Shown: positions 27,083 through 36,946, numbered from the stretch's first letter. The stretch: 64,000 nt of DNA from Enterococcus sp. PF1-24 (GCF_029893325.1 NZ_JARXWL010000007.1:51195-115194); one strand, 5' to 3'. Numbers and translations: made by a program. Notes: generated from the sequence alone by a model not told the origin.

Positions 27083-27111
27083 AAAAGACTCTACCTTGCG
27101 TAGAGTCTTTT
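27083..27111 (+). terminator. Terminator of efp
   Basis: A 12-bp perfect stem AAAAGACTCTAC/GTAGAGTCTTTT with a 5-nt loop runs into a T tract 4 nt behind the efp stop. Confidence 0.9.
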
Positions 27112-27114
27112 TGG

Positions 27115-27144
27115 TTGATTTTACCTAAAAGGCTGAGTTATAAT
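27115..27144 (+). promoter_or_regulatory. Sigma-A promoter of rpiB
   Basis: TTGATT (27115-27120) and TATAAT (27139-27144) have an 18-bp spacer. They lie 65 bp before the rpiB start. Confidence 0.7.
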
Positions 27145-27209
27145 AATTATGAAAAAGCTTTCTCTTAAATAAAAACAAATACTAATTTATTAATAAGGAG
27201 CTCAAAAAA

Positions 27210-27656
27210 ATGAAATTAGCAATTGCCTGTGACCATGGTGGATTTGAAATGAAAGAAGCTTTAGTGAAACATTTAACTGCTGGTGGCTATGAAGTCACTG
27301 ATTTTGGTATTGAAAACCCAGCTCAAGGGGTTGATTACCCTGATTATGCTGCCAAAGTTTGTCAGGCAGTAACCGCTAAAGAAGTAGCTAGTGGGATTTT
27401 GATTTGCGGTACTGGCATTGGCATGAGTATGGCTGCCAACAAATTTAAAGGCATTCGTGCTGCAGTCGTTGGTGATGTTTTTTCTGCTCAAGCTACCAAA
27501 GAACATAACAACGCTAACGTGATCTGTTTAGGCCAACGGGTACTAGGTGAAGGCTTAGCTGAAATGATTGTTGATACTTGGCTAACTGCTGAGTTCCAAG
27601 GCGGCCGTCATCAAAATCGGATTGATAAAATTAGTCAGTTAGAAGTTAATTTGTAA
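27210..27656 (+). CDS. rpiB: Ribose-5-phosphate isomerase B
   Basis: A 148-aa member of the RpiB/LacAB family that interconverts ribose 5-phosphate and ribulose 5-phosphate. Motifs are CDHGGFEMKE (residues 7-16, with the base Asp/His) and the phosphate and Cys loop ICGTGIGMSMAANK (about 65-78), followed by the late HQNRIDKI. It is the only gene between efp and uxaC on the plus strand. The standard RpiB reaction is most likely. A related epimerase role in uronate metabolism cannot be excluded. Confidence 0.93.
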   Translation: MKLAIACDHGGFEMKEALVKHLTAGGYEVTDFGIENPAQGVDYPDYAAKVCQAVTAKEVASGILICGTGIGMSMAANKFKGIRAAVVGDVFSAQATKEHNNANVICLGQRVLGEGLAEMIVDTWLTAEFQGGRHQNRIDKISQLEVNL

Positions 27657-27661
27657 AATGC

Positions 27662-27699
27662 AACAACGCTCTTTAACAGTTAAGTTGAAGAGCGTTGTT
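27662..27699. terminator. Terminator between rpiB and uxaC
   Basis: Arms AACAACGCTCTT and AAGAGCGTTGTT form a 12-bp perfect stem. It has a T run in the plus direction and lies between the convergent genes, 6 nt from the uxaC stop. Confidence 0.85.
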
Positions 27700-27704
27700 T
27701 TTTG

Positions 27705-29099
27705 TTAGTTGAACCCGAAATATTGATTCGCGTTCGTGTATGAAATTTTTTCGATTATTTCGCCAATGTAATCTGAATCAGCAGGCAATTGTCCATCTTC
27801 CACCCACTCACTTATTAATTGACATAAAATCCGCCGGAAATATTCATGTCGCGGATAAGATAAGAAACTTCGTGAATCTGTTAGCATCCCAACAAAATTG
27901 GCTAAAATTCCACCTTCAGCTAAGGTCGTCATTTGATGACGCATCCCTGAATAGCTATCATTAAACCACCAAGCCGACCCAAATTGAATTTTCCCCTTAA
28001 CATCTGCTTGAAAAGCACCCATCAATGCTACTAGCGGCAAATAGTCTTTAGCATTTAAAGAATATAAAATCGTTTTTGGCAAGTTTTCTTCCGAATTTAA
28101 CAAATCAAACAAGCGACTAATACCTGCTTCAACCGCATCATCCCCCATAGCATCGCCACCACCATCTGGCCCATAGCTATTAAAGATTTTTGAATTATTA
28201 TTACGGGTAGCCATTAGATGCAATTGTGCTGTCCAGCCTTTTTTTGCATACAAACGCATTAAATCTAATGCCAAACCAAATTGAAAATAACTAATTTCTG
28301 CTTCAGTTAAACTCTCACCAGCCATTCTTTTTTCAAAAATCTTCGCTAATTTTGTTTCTTCAATCTCTTGGTATGCTGTAAATGCTGGGAAGCTATGATC
28401 AGATAAGCGTCCACCAAGTTCATGGAAATAATCTACGCGCTTACTCAACGCCTGAACTAAAGTCTTATAAGAAGTGATCTTTTCACCACTATTTGTGCCT
28501 AATTGAAGCAAATAATCAAGATAACCTTCTGTTTGAATAGCTACAGCCTTATCTGGACGAAACGTTGGATAAACTTTAAAGCGTTTTTCTTCTTTTAACA
28601 GCTTTTGATGATATGTTAAAGAATCACTAGGATCATCCGTTGTACAAATAATTTTCACTTTAAATTGTTCAATTAAATTGCGAACAGAGAAACTTTCTTC
28701 CTGTAGTTTACGATTAGCTTGCTCCCAAATTTTCGGAGCATTTTTTTCATTCAACAAATCTTCGATTCCGAAGATTCTACGTAATTCTAAATGTGTCCAA
28801 ACATATAAAGGATTGCCAATACACCCTTCCATTGTTTGTGCCCAAGCTAAAAATTTATCATAATCAGAACCATCACCAGTAATTAATGTTTCAGCAACAC
28901 CGTTAGCTCGCATTAAGCGCCATTTATAGTGGTCGCCGCCTAACCAAGCCTGCGTAATATTTTCAAATTTCAAATCATCGTAAATTTCTTTAGGATCTAA
29001 ATGACAATGGTAATCGATGATTGGCATGTTTTCCGCATAATCATGATATAACGTTTTAGCAAAATCATTTTTCAAAACAAAATCTTTATCTAAAAACAT
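27705..29099 (-). CDS. uxaC: Glucuronate (uronate) isomerase
   Basis: A 464-aa amidohydrolase-like enzyme that converts D-glucuronate to D-fructuronate (and galacturonate to tagaturonate). The metal-type motif is PIIDYHCHLDPKEI (near residue 27). LMATRNNNSKIF (near 297) and MLTDSRSFLSYPRHEYFRRIL (near 410) are typical UxaC sequences. It is the last gene of the uxuB-uxuA-uxaC group. It supplies substrate for UxuB, then UxuA, then KdgK and KdgA of the adjacent operon. Confidence 0.96.
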   Translation of the reverse strand: MFLDKDFVLKNDFAKTLYHDYAENMPIIDYHCHLDPKEIYDDLKFENITQAWLGGDHYKWRLMRANGVAETLITGDGSDYDKFLAWAQTMEGCIGNPLYVWTHLELRRIFGIEDLLNEKNAPKIWEQANRKLQEESFSVRNLIEQFKVKIICTTDDPSDSLTYHQKLLKEEKRFKVYPTFRPDKAVAIQTEGYLDYLLQLGTNSGEKITSYKTLVQALSKRVDYFHELGGRLSDHSFPAFTAYQEIEETKLAKIFEKRMAGESLTEAEISYFQFGLALDLMRLYAKKGWTAQLHLMATRNNNSKIFNSYGPDGGGDAMGDDAVEAGISRLFDLLNSEENLPKTILYSLNAKDYLPLVALMGAFQADVKGKIQFGSAWWFNDSYSGMRHQMTTLAEGGILANFVGMLTDSRSFLSYPRHEYFRRILCQLISEWVEDGQLPADSDYIGEIIEKISYTNANQYFGFN

Positions 29100-29115
29100 C
29101 TGCTTACTCCCAACT

Positions 29116-30201
29116 TTAAATAGTTTTAGTTTCTTTACTTTTAGCGATAGCTTCCCACAAACCTAGTAAATAACTGGCACCAATCGCGCGATCATACAAA
29201 CCATAACCGGCACGTCCGGTTTCTCCCCAAATCATTCTACCGTGGTCAGGACGAATATAGCCATCAAAACCATTATCGTACATCGCTTCTAAAATTCTAT
29301 ACATATCTAAAGAGCCTTCAGTTGACAAGTGTGGCGCTTCATAAAAATCTTTATCATTACCTAAGTACTTAATATTACGAATGTGAGCAAACGGAATCCG
29401 ATCCCGTTTACAAAATTCAGCTAAAATCTCATAAACATCATTGTTAGGATCTTCACCAATGCTTCCTGTGCACAAAGTGATTCCATTAGCTGGGCTATCA
29501 ACAACATTACACAACCAATCTAGGTCTTCACGATTCTTAACAATTCGCGGTAAACCAAAGATTGAATAAGGTGGATCATCTGGATGAACAGCCATTTTTA
29601 TTTCAACTTCTTCACAAGTTGGAATAATTGCTTTTAGAAAGTATGCAAAGTTTTCTCTTAGTTTTTGATCATCCACTTCTTTATAAGCTTCAAACAAGTT
29701 TTTAACTTGGGCTAAGCGTTCTGGTTCCCAACCAGGTAGCGTATAATCAGAAGTTGATTCTTCAACTTCTTTAACTATCTCTTCTGGATCCTTATCTATT
29801 CCTGCTTTTTCAAAAGCCATCGTTACAGAGCCATCTGGTAAAACATACTCTAAATCAGTTTTTATCCAGTCAAAAATCGGCATAAAATTGTAACAAATTA
29901 CTTCAACTCCAAATTCAGCTAAATTGCGAATAGTTTCCTTATAATTAGCGATATATTGATCTCTTGTAGGTAAACCGATTTTTATATCATCATGAATGTT
30001 CACACTTTCAATTACTTTCAGCGTTAAACCATTAGCTTCAACTTCATCAACTAAAGCTTTGATTCGTTCTTTCGGCCACACTTCCCCTGCTGGAATATCA
30101 AAAAGTGTACCTACAATCCCTTTCATACCCGGAATTTGACGTATCTCTGATAATTTAACTTTATCAAATTCTTTACCATACCAACGAAATGTCATCTCCA
30201 T
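29116..30201 (-). CDS. uxuA: Mannonate dehydratase
   Basis: A 361-aa TIM-barrel enzyme that dehydrates D-mannonate to 2-keto-3-deoxygluconate. Characteristic are TFRWYGKEFDKVKL at the N-terminus, CYNFMPIFDW (near 103), MAVHPDDPPYSIFGLPRIV (about 206) and RPDHGRMIWGE near 315. The ATG at 30201 has GGAGG 7 nt upstream; the longer reading from 30222 does not. It lies between uxuB and uxaC. Confidence 0.96.
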   Translation of the reverse strand: MEMTFRWYGKEFDKVKLSEIRQIPGMKGIVGTLFDIPAGEVWPKERIKALVDEVEANGLTLKVIESVNIHDDIKIGLPTRDQYIANYKETIRNLAEFGVEVICYNFMPIFDWIKTDLEYVLPDGSVTMAFEKAGIDKDPEEIVKEVEESTSDYTLPGWEPERLAQVKNLFEAYKEVDDQKLRENFAYFLKAIIPTCEEVEIKMAVHPDDPPYSIFGLPRIVKNREDLDWLCNVVDSPANGITLCTGSIGEDPNNDVYEILAEFCKRDRIPFAHIRNIKYLGNDKDFYEAPHLSTEGSLDMYRILEAMYDNGFDGYIRPDHGRMIWGETGRAGYGLYDRAIGASYLLGLWEAIAKSKETKTI

Positions 30202-30256
30202 AATAAATCCTCCAACTCTCAATAGATTAAAATTTATAGTTTCTTAAATAAAATAT

Positions 30257-31849
30257 TTACTCGTTTACAACTTGATGTAATACTTTCCTTACAGCTCCAG
30301 CTTCTTTCAACATTTCAGTAAAATAGCCTTCAATCTGCTCGCCTAATCCAGCAGCGTATAAATCAATTCCAAATATTTGTTCATTCTTTAAAATCGGCGA
30401 CACTCTTTGCTGAATATTACCTGTATACCCTAACTCTATCCCTCTTAATTTCCCTTGCAACTCTGCTAACAAAGGATCTGGGCTCGGAGCAAACGGCTGC
30501 CCTGCATCATCTATAGCCAATAAATAGCGCAACCAACCGGCTATCGCCAAAGGAATAAATTTTAATTCAGTCGCTGTTCCATGAATCGCCAGATGCTTTT
30601 TAATCGTTTCGCCAAAGCGAATTGCTACTTTTTGCGAAGTATCTGTGGCAATTCGTTGAGGAGTATCTGGAATCATCGGATTTGGTAACCGAAGTTTAAG
30701 CACCTCATCAATAAATGCTTTAGGGCTAATAATTTGAGGATCTGCAACAACAGGTAACCCTTCAATATAACCAATTCCTTTAATCAACTTAACAATATCT
30801 TCATCTTTCATCTCATCTGCAATCGAAGTATAGCCTAATAAGCAGCCATAAATAGACATTGCCGTATGTAAAGGATTTAAACAAGTTATAACTTTCATGA
30901 CATCAGCTTTATCTACCGTCTCACGATTCGTCAGTATAACTCCGGCTTCTTCCAACGCTGGTCGTCCATTCGGAAAGCTATCTTCTATCACCAAATAATG
31001 CGTCGCTTCAGTGTTAGCAAAAGCCGCAATATTAGTGCCTTTTGTCGTATGAATAAGCGTTAATCCCTCAATACCTTCTTCTGCTAACCGATCAGCTACA
31101 AGCTGTGAAGGATTCGGCGTAATACGATCAATCATTGACCAAGGAAATGTAATTTTATCTGTATCTTGCAAATAATTAATAAAGTTTTCCGTTACTAACC
31201 CTTTTTCCAACCAGCCTTTCGCAATTTTTAAAATAGCGGTTTGAAATTGCTGACCATTTCGCGAAAAATTATCTGTTGAAATAAGCGCTAAAGGCAACAT
31301 GCCAGCTTGAAAACGACTATAAAGCAAACTCGCAATAATGCTCATTGTATGCTGAACATTATCAGGGCCAGCATTAATATCTCCCTGAATCACCGCAGAC
31401 AATTCACCTTGGGCATCTTTTAAAGAATAGCCTTTTTCTGTAATTGTTACCGTTACTAGCTGTAAAGAAGGGTTAGTAAAGATTTCCTTCACTTTTTCAT
31501 AATTTTCTTTTTTGCTAGGTGGGCAATAATAACTAGCACTTGTGGCATTTAATATTTTTTTCTCTAAATTGCCATTTTCATGCATAATCACTTCTAAAAT
31601 TTGATTATCAAAATCATGGTAAGCATGCTCAATGATTTCTTCATCAAAAGTTTCACAGACAATAACTCCAGTCTTCATCACGCCTTGATCAATTAATGTT
31701 TGTGCGATTTCTGCATGAAACGCCCGATATAAATTTCCACCACCAAAATGTACCCACTGTGGTTTTTTTTCGGTCTGTATTTGCAATTCTTTTTGTGAAT
31801 GTTTTGGTCTTTTTATACTCAAATCTTCTAATTCATCTAAAGACACCAT
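30257..31849 (-). CDS. uxuB: D-mannonate oxidoreductase (fructuronate reductase)
   Basis: A 530-aa long-chain mannitol-dehydrogenase-family enzyme that reduces D-fructuronate to D-mannonate with NADH. The N-terminal nucleotide-binding loop is HFGGGNLYRAFH (near residue 34). The family also shows ITEKGYSL, STDNFSRNG and PWSMIDRITPNPS. The C-terminal domain has LNPLHTAMSIYGCLLG. AGGAG lies before the ATG. It is the first gene of the uxu group and lies downstream of the GH2 gene across a hairpin. Confidence 0.95.
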   Translation of the reverse strand: MVSLDELEDLSIKRPKHSQKELQIQTEKKPQWVHFGGGNLYRAFHAEIAQTLIDQGVMKTGVIVCETFDEEIIEHAYHDFDNQILEVIMHENGNLEKKILNATSASYYCPPSKKENYEKVKEIFTNPSLQLVTVTITEKGYSLKDAQGELSAVIQGDINAGPDNVQHTMSIIASLLYSRFQAGMLPLALISTDNFSRNGQQFQTAILKIAKGWLEKGLVTENFINYLQDTDKITFPWSMIDRITPNPSQLVADRLAEEGIEGLTLIHTTKGTNIAAFANTEATHYLVIEDSFPNGRPALEEAGVILTNRETVDKADVMKVITCLNPLHTAMSIYGCLLGYTSIADEMKDEDIVKLIKGIGYIEGLPVVADPQIISPKAFIDEVLKLRLPNPMIPDTPQRIATDTSQKVAIRFGETIKKHLAIHGTATELKFIPLAIAGWLRYLLAIDDAGQPFAPSPDPLLAELQGKLRGIELGYTGNIQQRVSPILKNEQIFGIDLYAAGLGEQIEGYFTEMLKEAGAVRKVLHQVVNE

Positions 31850-31888
31850 CGTATTCTCCTAGTTCTATTTTTTAATCAAATAATTAAA

Positions 31889-31933
31889 GCCGAAATCCTC
31901 GAGAAATAGCGGAACTCCTCTAAGAATTTCGAC
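31889..31933 (-). terminator. Hairpin between GH2 gene and uxuB
   Basis: GTCGAAATTC and GGATTTCGGC arms, with a weaker inner stem, form an imperfect hairpin on the minus strand. It is followed by TTTAATTATTTG. It probably attenuates read-through from the GH2 operon into uxuB. Confidence 0.5.
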
Positions 31934-31968
31934 TTATTTCAAATCGTTAAAAAAGTTGAATTTTCTTG

Positions 31969-33762
31969 TTATCCTTTTATTTGTGGCATATGGAAACGAT
32001 CATTAATTGCTTTAATCAAACTCAAATCGCATTTTGGCTTGCGATCGTAAGTCAATACTCCGTTAATTTCTTGTTCAACATCCGTTAACTGGGTGTAACA
32101 AAAACCGTATAAAATTTCAGAGGCATACAATGCCGCCATCACTCTACCATATTCAGAAACAAATTCTTCTTCATTTCCAACAGAGGTATAGCCCCAGCCC
32201 GGCTGACCAGATACATCAAACCCGATACCGCCAAATTCAGTTAACAGAACTGGCTCCCCTTGATGACTAAAACCATTGGCATAAATATCCCACGGTGAAG
32301 AGCAATAAGCTAAAATATTTTCTTTATTTTTTAATGTATCTTTAAAATATTGATATTTCGCTTCTTCCTCTTTATTTCCATGAGCGTAATTATGAATCGC
32401 ACAAATATCACTTTCAGTTATTGCCCAACCGTCATTAGATATAACTAAACGAGTTGTATCTAATGAATGTAAATAGTGATACATAGTTTGTGAAAAATGC
32501 TGTTGTTGACGATTGTGTTGCACATCAGGAATTCCCCAACTTTCATTTAAAGGAACCCATGTAATAATACAAGGATGGTTGTAATCTCGCTCAATAATCT
32601 CTTGCCATTCAACCATCAAACGCTTAACTGCATCTTCATTATAAGCTGGAGCTGAAGCACATTCTCCCCATACTAGATAGCCTAATTTATCTGCCCAATA
32701 TAAAAAGCGCGGATCTTCAGTTTTTTGATGTTTCCGACAACCATTAAATCCCATTTCCTTAGCTAGCTTTATATCTTCAATAAAAGCAGCATCTTCCGGT
32801 GCAGTCATTAAACTTTCTGGCCAATAACCTTGGTCTAAAACTAATTTTTGATAATAGGGTTTATTATTTAAATAAACCATCCCTCTTTGATGATGAATTT
32901 TTCTAAATCCAAAGTAGCTAAGCACTTGATCTTTAAGTTCACCTGCTTGTAGTAATTCAAATTGAATATCAAAGAGTTGTGGATTTTCAGGCGTCCATGA
33001 ATAGCCATCACCATGAAAATTATGTCTAAAAATCATTTCATCAAATAAATCCATAGCTATATCAACTTTATTGCTAAAAATTTTTGTACAGCCAGCAGTA
33101 ATCAAATCTCCTTTAAAAGTGATTTTATATTTCAACTTACTATTAGCTGCTGGTTGATTTATTTTAGCTTGAATTCTTATCTTCCCGTTATCATAAAGGG
33201 GAGTCATCTTTACTTTTGTAAGATAAATATCCGCAACTTCTTCTAACCAAACCGTTTGCCAAATCCCTGTAGTATTGGTATACCAAATCCCACGACTTTC
33301 ATTTTCCCAAAATTGTTTTCCACGAGGGATTGATTCATCTTTTAAAGGATCATAAACTCTAACTACTAAACTATTTTCAGCACTCAAATAGTCTGTCACA
33401 TCTACACTAAACGAAGTATGTCCGCCCTCATGTTGCATAACATGTTGACCATTCACATAAATATCTGCTAAGTAATCAACTGCACCAAAATGCAAGAGAT
33501 ATCTTTTGTCCTGTTGCTTTTTCAGCTGAATGTTTCGCTGATACCAAACAATTTCATGAGGCTCAGTTACATGAATACCACTCATTTTCGTTTGATATAC
33601 AAAAGGAACATTAATTGTTTCAGTAAATGCTTGCTGACCGTTATACCACATTTCTTTACAGCCAATATTTTTGTCATCAAACATAAAATTCCAATCGCCA
33701 TTCAAGTTCGTCCATCGTTCTCTGACAAACTGAGGTCTTGGATACTCATTTCTAAACGTCAT
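31969..33762 (-). CDS. Glycoside hydrolase family 2, beta-glucuronidase/beta-galactosidase-like
   Basis: A 597-aa enzyme without signal peptide. The sugar-binding jelly roll (WTNLNGDWNFMFDD, VPFVYQTKMSGI, GAVDYLADIYVNGQ, HEGGHTSFSVDVTDYL) is followed by an immunoglobulin-like domain and a TIM barrel. The acid/base Glu is in VPLNESWG (about 406) and the nucleophile in LLTEFGGIGF (about 508). It lies in an operon with an importer and next to uxuB, uxuA and uxaC, so release of glucuronate from glucuronides is the best guess. The second ATG of a tandem pair fits the AAGGTG site better. Specificity cannot be fixed from sequence. Confidence 0.88.
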   Translation of the reverse strand: MTFRNEYPRPQFVRERWTNLNGDWNFMFDDKNIGCKEMWYNGQQAFTETINVPFVYQTKMSGIHVTEPHEIVWYQRNIQLKKQQDKRYLLHFGAVDYLADIYVNGQHVMQHEGGHTSFSVDVTDYLSAENSLVVRVYDPLKDESIPRGKQFWENESRGIWYTNTTGIWQTVWLEEVADIYLTKVKMTPLYDNGKIRIQAKINQPAANSKLKYKITFKGDLITAGCTKIFSNKVDIAMDLFDEMIFRHNFHGDGYSWTPENPQLFDIQFELLQAGELKDQVLSYFGFRKIHHQRGMVYLNNKPYYQKLVLDQGYWPESLMTAPEDAAFIEDIKLAKEMGFNGCRKHQKTEDPRFLYWADKLGYLVWGECASAPAYNEDAVKRLMVEWQEIIERDYNHPCIITWVPLNESWGIPDVQHNRQQQHFSQTMYHYLHSLDTTRLVISNDGWAITESDICAIHNYAHGNKEEEAKYQYFKDTLKNKENILAYCSSPWDIYANGFSHQGEPVLLTEFGGIGFDVSGQPGWGYTSVGNEEEFVSEYGRVMAALYASEILYGFCYTQLTDVEQEINGVLTYDRKPKCDLSLIKAINDRFHMPQIKG

Positions 33763-33808
33763 CATTTCACCTTCACTTATCTTTTACTATTTTCTTTTAA
33801 CGCCTTCC

Positions 33809-34831
33809 TTAATAAACATTTCTAATCAATTCAACCCATTGATTTTTTCTATCTGAATCATAAATACCACAAACCATCATTAAAGAATCTATAGCATCTT
33901 CACTAGCTAAATAGCTAAGATATGGATCTGATGCACCTGTAATTTTATTAACAAAAGTTTGAATCAAACGCTGATGCCCATTGCCCCAATAATCTTTTGC
34001 AGCCACACTGTCTGAATCTGTTGCTAGTAATACATTTTGATTATTAATCCATAATTCTTTATTGGAAAGTCGAACAATATCTTTTCCAAAATCAAAAGTT
34101 ACAATTGGCGTCGGATCAGAAGAATAGTTATTCGAAGCATGGATCACCACCGGAACCGTTTCATCAATTAAAGCTGTCGCCATAGCTGCATCTTCCACTT
34201 CAATGTCGTTTTCAAGCAAAGATGTCATGATTTTCCCTTTAATTTTTTGCGGACATTTTACAAACCAAGAAATAACATCTAACGTATGAATGGCTTGATT
34301 GATTAAAACACCGCCACCTTCTTCTTGCCAAGTCCCTTTCCAATCAGCTTCACGATAATAATCTAAGTCTCTATGCCAAGTCACTTCACATTTCAAACCT
34401 TTTAACAGATTAAATCGCCCTTCTAACAGCAACTGCTTAAACTTAACGAAAGAAGGATTAAAACGATTTTGATAGCATACTGCATAATTTTTTTTGCTTA
34501 ACTGAACAGCCCGACAAATTTCTTCAGCTTCTGTCACCGTGATTGCCATCGGTTTTTCACATATTACATGTTTATCGGCGGCAAGTCCCTGTAATGTCAT
34601 TTCCTTATGCAAATAATGCGGGGTTGCGATAATAATGGCATCAATGTTTTTTGAAGCTAGTAAGTCTTGATAATCTTGATAAAAATCAGTCTGATATTCA
34701 GTCGCCAATTGCTTACCTTTTCTTTCATCAATATCACAAACCGCAACAAGACACGCTTCATCAATTACTTTTAACGCTTCTGCATGGACTCTGGAAATAT
34801 TCCCACAGCCTATTAATCCAAAATTTATCAT
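33809..34831 (-). CDS. Gfo/Idh/MocA-family oxidoreductase
   Basis: A 340-aa NAD(P)-dependent sugar dehydrogenase. It has a Rossmann domain with GCGNISRVHAEAL (residues 8-20), EKPMAITVTEAEE (near 94) with the catalytic Lys, and a GGGVLINQAIHTLDVISWF helix (near 172) holding the active-site histidine, followed by a beta-sheet dimerisation domain. Family members oxidise sugars or inositols at ring hydroxyls. It is 19 nt from a second member of the family; two such dehydrogenases with a TIM-barrel isomerase suggest redox-assisted glycoside or uronate processing. Confidence 0.88.
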   Translation of the reverse strand: MINFGLIGCGNISRVHAEALKVIDEACLVAVCDIDERKGKQLATEYQTDFYQDYQDLLASKNIDAIIIATPHYLHKEMTLQGLAADKHVICEKPMAITVTEAEEICRAVQLSKKNYAVCYQNRFNPSFVKFKQLLLEGRFNLLKGLKCEVTWHRDLDYYREADWKGTWQEEGGGVLINQAIHTLDVISWFVKCPQKIKGKIMTSLLENDIEVEDAAMATALIDETVPVVIHASNNYSSDPTPIVTFDFGKDIVRLSNKELWINNQNVLLATDSDSVAAKDYWGNGHQRLIQTFVNKITGASDPYLSYLASEDAIDSLMMVCGIYDSDRKNQWVELIRNVY

Positions 34832-34850
34832 CTTCTCACACTTCTTTAAA

Positions 34851-36011
34851 TTAGTAAGAGCCTTCTGTATCTAATATCTGCTCTTTTGTATCTTTCACTT
34901 GGGAAGTAGCGATACGTTTGTTTAATTCTGCTAAAAATAAATCTTCATCAATCGGCAAATCTACCCAACGCTCTAACCAAGAAGATAAATGAATCGCATT
35001 TGAAATACTCAAGCCAAAAATGCCATCTTCTGCAGGTGAAACTAGTTTTTCACCATTTAAAATATTATTCACAAAATTTTGCGTTACTTTGCGATGACCG
35101 GATTCCCCATCAAAAGTAACTGGAATCTTGATTTCCCAAACTTCTGGCTCACCAAAACCACCAGTATAAGTTTCATTCCATTCAGCTTCATCCACGACTG
35201 TTCGCCAAAATTTCAATTGTTCATCTTCAATCACAATTTTCCCTTGTGAACCAACGATTTCAAAGCGATTAGTTCCTGGCGTTTCAGTTGTAGTCGTTAC
35301 AAAAACACCGGTAGCACCATTAGCATATTCTACATAAGCCGTTACTTCCGTCTCTACTTCAACTTCACGACGCTTACCATAATAAGCAAAACTATAAACT
35401 CGTTCAGGCATACCGCAAATCCATTGCCATAAATCCAATTGGTGTGGGTCTTGATTTAAAAGTACTCCGCCACCTTCACCAGCCCAAGTTGCGCGCCAGC
35501 CACCGGAATTATAATAACTTTGCGAACGATACCAGTTAGTAATAATCCAATTAGTCCGTCTCAACTCACCAATCTCACCAGCTTCAACTAACTCTTTAGC
35601 TTTTTGATAAATTGGATTCATTCGTTGATTGTACATCAGTGATAACGTTAACTCTGGATGTTTTTGTGATTCTTCAATCATTTCTCTGACTTTTTTTGTA
35701 TACACACCAGCTGGTTTTTCTACTAAAGCGTGTTTGCCAGCTTTTAATGCCGCAATTGCTAAAACGGGATGATCATAATGTGGCGTTGAAATAATAACTG
35801 CATCCACTTCTGAATCTTTAAATACTTCTTCAGCATTTCCATAAAATTTATAGTTTTCGCCGTAACGCTCTTTAGCAGTTACTAATTTTTCAGGGTTGAT
35901 ATCACAAAATCCAGCTAACTCAACGCCTTGAATTTCACCTGAAAGAATATTATTAATATGCAAATTACCAATATTACCAATACCTATAATTACTACATTA
36001 ACTTTTTTCAT
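34851..36011 (-). CDS. Gfo/Idh/MocA-family oxidoreductase
   Basis: A 386-aa member of the same family as the next gene but longer. The nucleotide loop is IGIGNIGNLHINNI, the EKPAG motif lies near residue 94, and GGGVLLNQDPHQLDLWQW near 180. The ATG at 36011 overlaps the stop of the upstream isomerase gene (TAATG) and has GGAG 8 nt upstream, so translation is coupled. A GTG at 36020 is too close to that site. The reaction is unassigned, probably oxidation or reduction of an imported glycoside or its uronate. Confidence 0.88.
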   Translation of the reverse strand: MKKVNVVIIGIGNIGNLHINNILSGEIQGVELAGFCDINPEKLVTAKERYGENYKFYGNAEEVFKDSEVDAVIISTPHYDHPVLAIAALKAGKHALVEKPAGVYTKKVREMIEESQKHPELTLSLMYNQRMNPIYQKAKELVEAGEIGELRRTNWIITNWYRSQSYYNSGGWRATWAGEGGGVLLNQDPHQLDLWQWICGMPERVYSFAYYGKRREVEVETEVTAYVEYANGATGVFVTTTTETPGTNRFEIVGSQGKIVIEDEQLKFWRTVVDEAEWNETYTGGFGEPEVWEIKIPVTFDGESGHRKVTQNFVNNILNGEKLVSPAEDGIFGLSISNAIHLSSWLERWVDLPIDEDLFLAELNKRIATSQVKDTKEQILDTEGSY

Positions 36012-36886
36012 TACTTCCACTCCTGTTTCATGCCATCTACTAAAATAGTTTTTAATGCATCACTAGCTACTGTAAATAATTTTTCGCCGTCAGAAGCCTC
36101 TGCAGAAATTGAAACATTCTCTTTCTCTAACTCAGCAAAACCATCAAATATTGATAAATGAGGCTCTAGTGAAACAAACCCTCTAAAATCTTGACTAACT
36201 AATTCTTCTAAAACTCGTTGAACTTGGCCATCTCCCATGCCAGCCGGCGTTACTTTATGGTCGCTAAACTTAGCATCCTTAATATGCATATAAGCAATTT
36301 GATCTTTCAACAAATTGTAAGCTCGTGGATAAACTTCAACATCACACTGAACAAAATTTGCCGGGTCAAATGCAACTTTCAATTGTGGATTAGCTAATTC
36401 TTCAATTAAAGTAAAGCAACGTTCAGGAAGATCTCCGTAAATATCTTTTTCATTTTCATGAAGTAAAGTAATTTTCGGATAATCCTTAGCAACAGCTAAA
36501 AACTGACGCCAACGATTTAATACTTCTTCTTTAAAGTCATCAGCGTTTTTCCCTTCATCAATAAAGAAACTAAACATCCGAATATAAGGACTATTGAAAA
36601 TTTCTGCGATAGCTAAAACATGTTTAAATTTCTCTAGATGTTCACTAAATGCCTCTTCGATATTAATCTTACCGATTGGCGAGCCAATACTGGAAACTTT
36701 AATACCTGCATCATCAAATTTTTGCTTATAAAGCTGTGCTTCTTCAATTGAGAAATCACTGACGTTTTTACCATCAATCCCCCGAATTTCAATATGAGAG
36801 ATACCGTTTTTCTTTAATACACTTACTTGATTTTCAAAATCCGGACTGATTTCATCTGCAAAACCAGTAACTATAAAATTATCCAT
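36011..36886 (-). CDS. Sugar phosphate isomerase/epimerase, xylose-isomerase-like TIM barrel
   Basis: A 291-aa protein of the AP-endonuclease-2/xylose isomerase-like superfamily. Metal-binding residues are visible in SHIEIRGIDG, LLHENEKDIYGD (near 155), VAFDPANFVQCD (near 186), MHIKDAKFSDH (near 212) and FVSLEPHL. AAGGTGAG precedes the ATG. It overlaps the downstream dehydrogenase by one nucleotide. Related enzymes act as epimerases, isomerases or 3-keto-glycoside-processing enzymes; the specific reaction is unknown. Confidence 0.85.
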   Translation of the reverse strand: MDNFIVTGFADEISPDFENQVSVLKKNGISHIEIRGIDGKNVSDFSIEEAQLYKQKFDDAGIKVSSIGSPIGKINIEEAFSEHLEKFKHVLAIAEIFNSPYIRMFSFFIDEGKNADDFKEEVLNRWRQFLAVAKDYPKITLLHENEKDIYGDLPERCFTLIEELANPQLKVAFDPANFVQCDVEVYPRAYNLLKDQIAYMHIKDAKFSDHKVTPAGMGDGQVQRVLEELVSQDFRGFVSLEPHLSIFDGFAELEKENVSISAEASDGEKLFTVASDALKTILVDGMKQEWK

Positions 36887-36946
36887 CTTTTTCTCACCTT
36901 ACCTTATTTAAGTCATCAGTTATAACTACGCATACCAACGCTTAAA

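Noticed and set aside
25903..27656. mgsA, efp and rpiB as part of the uronate island
   Set aside because: They are common core genes with separate promoters and terminators; the neighbourhood is probably coincidental.
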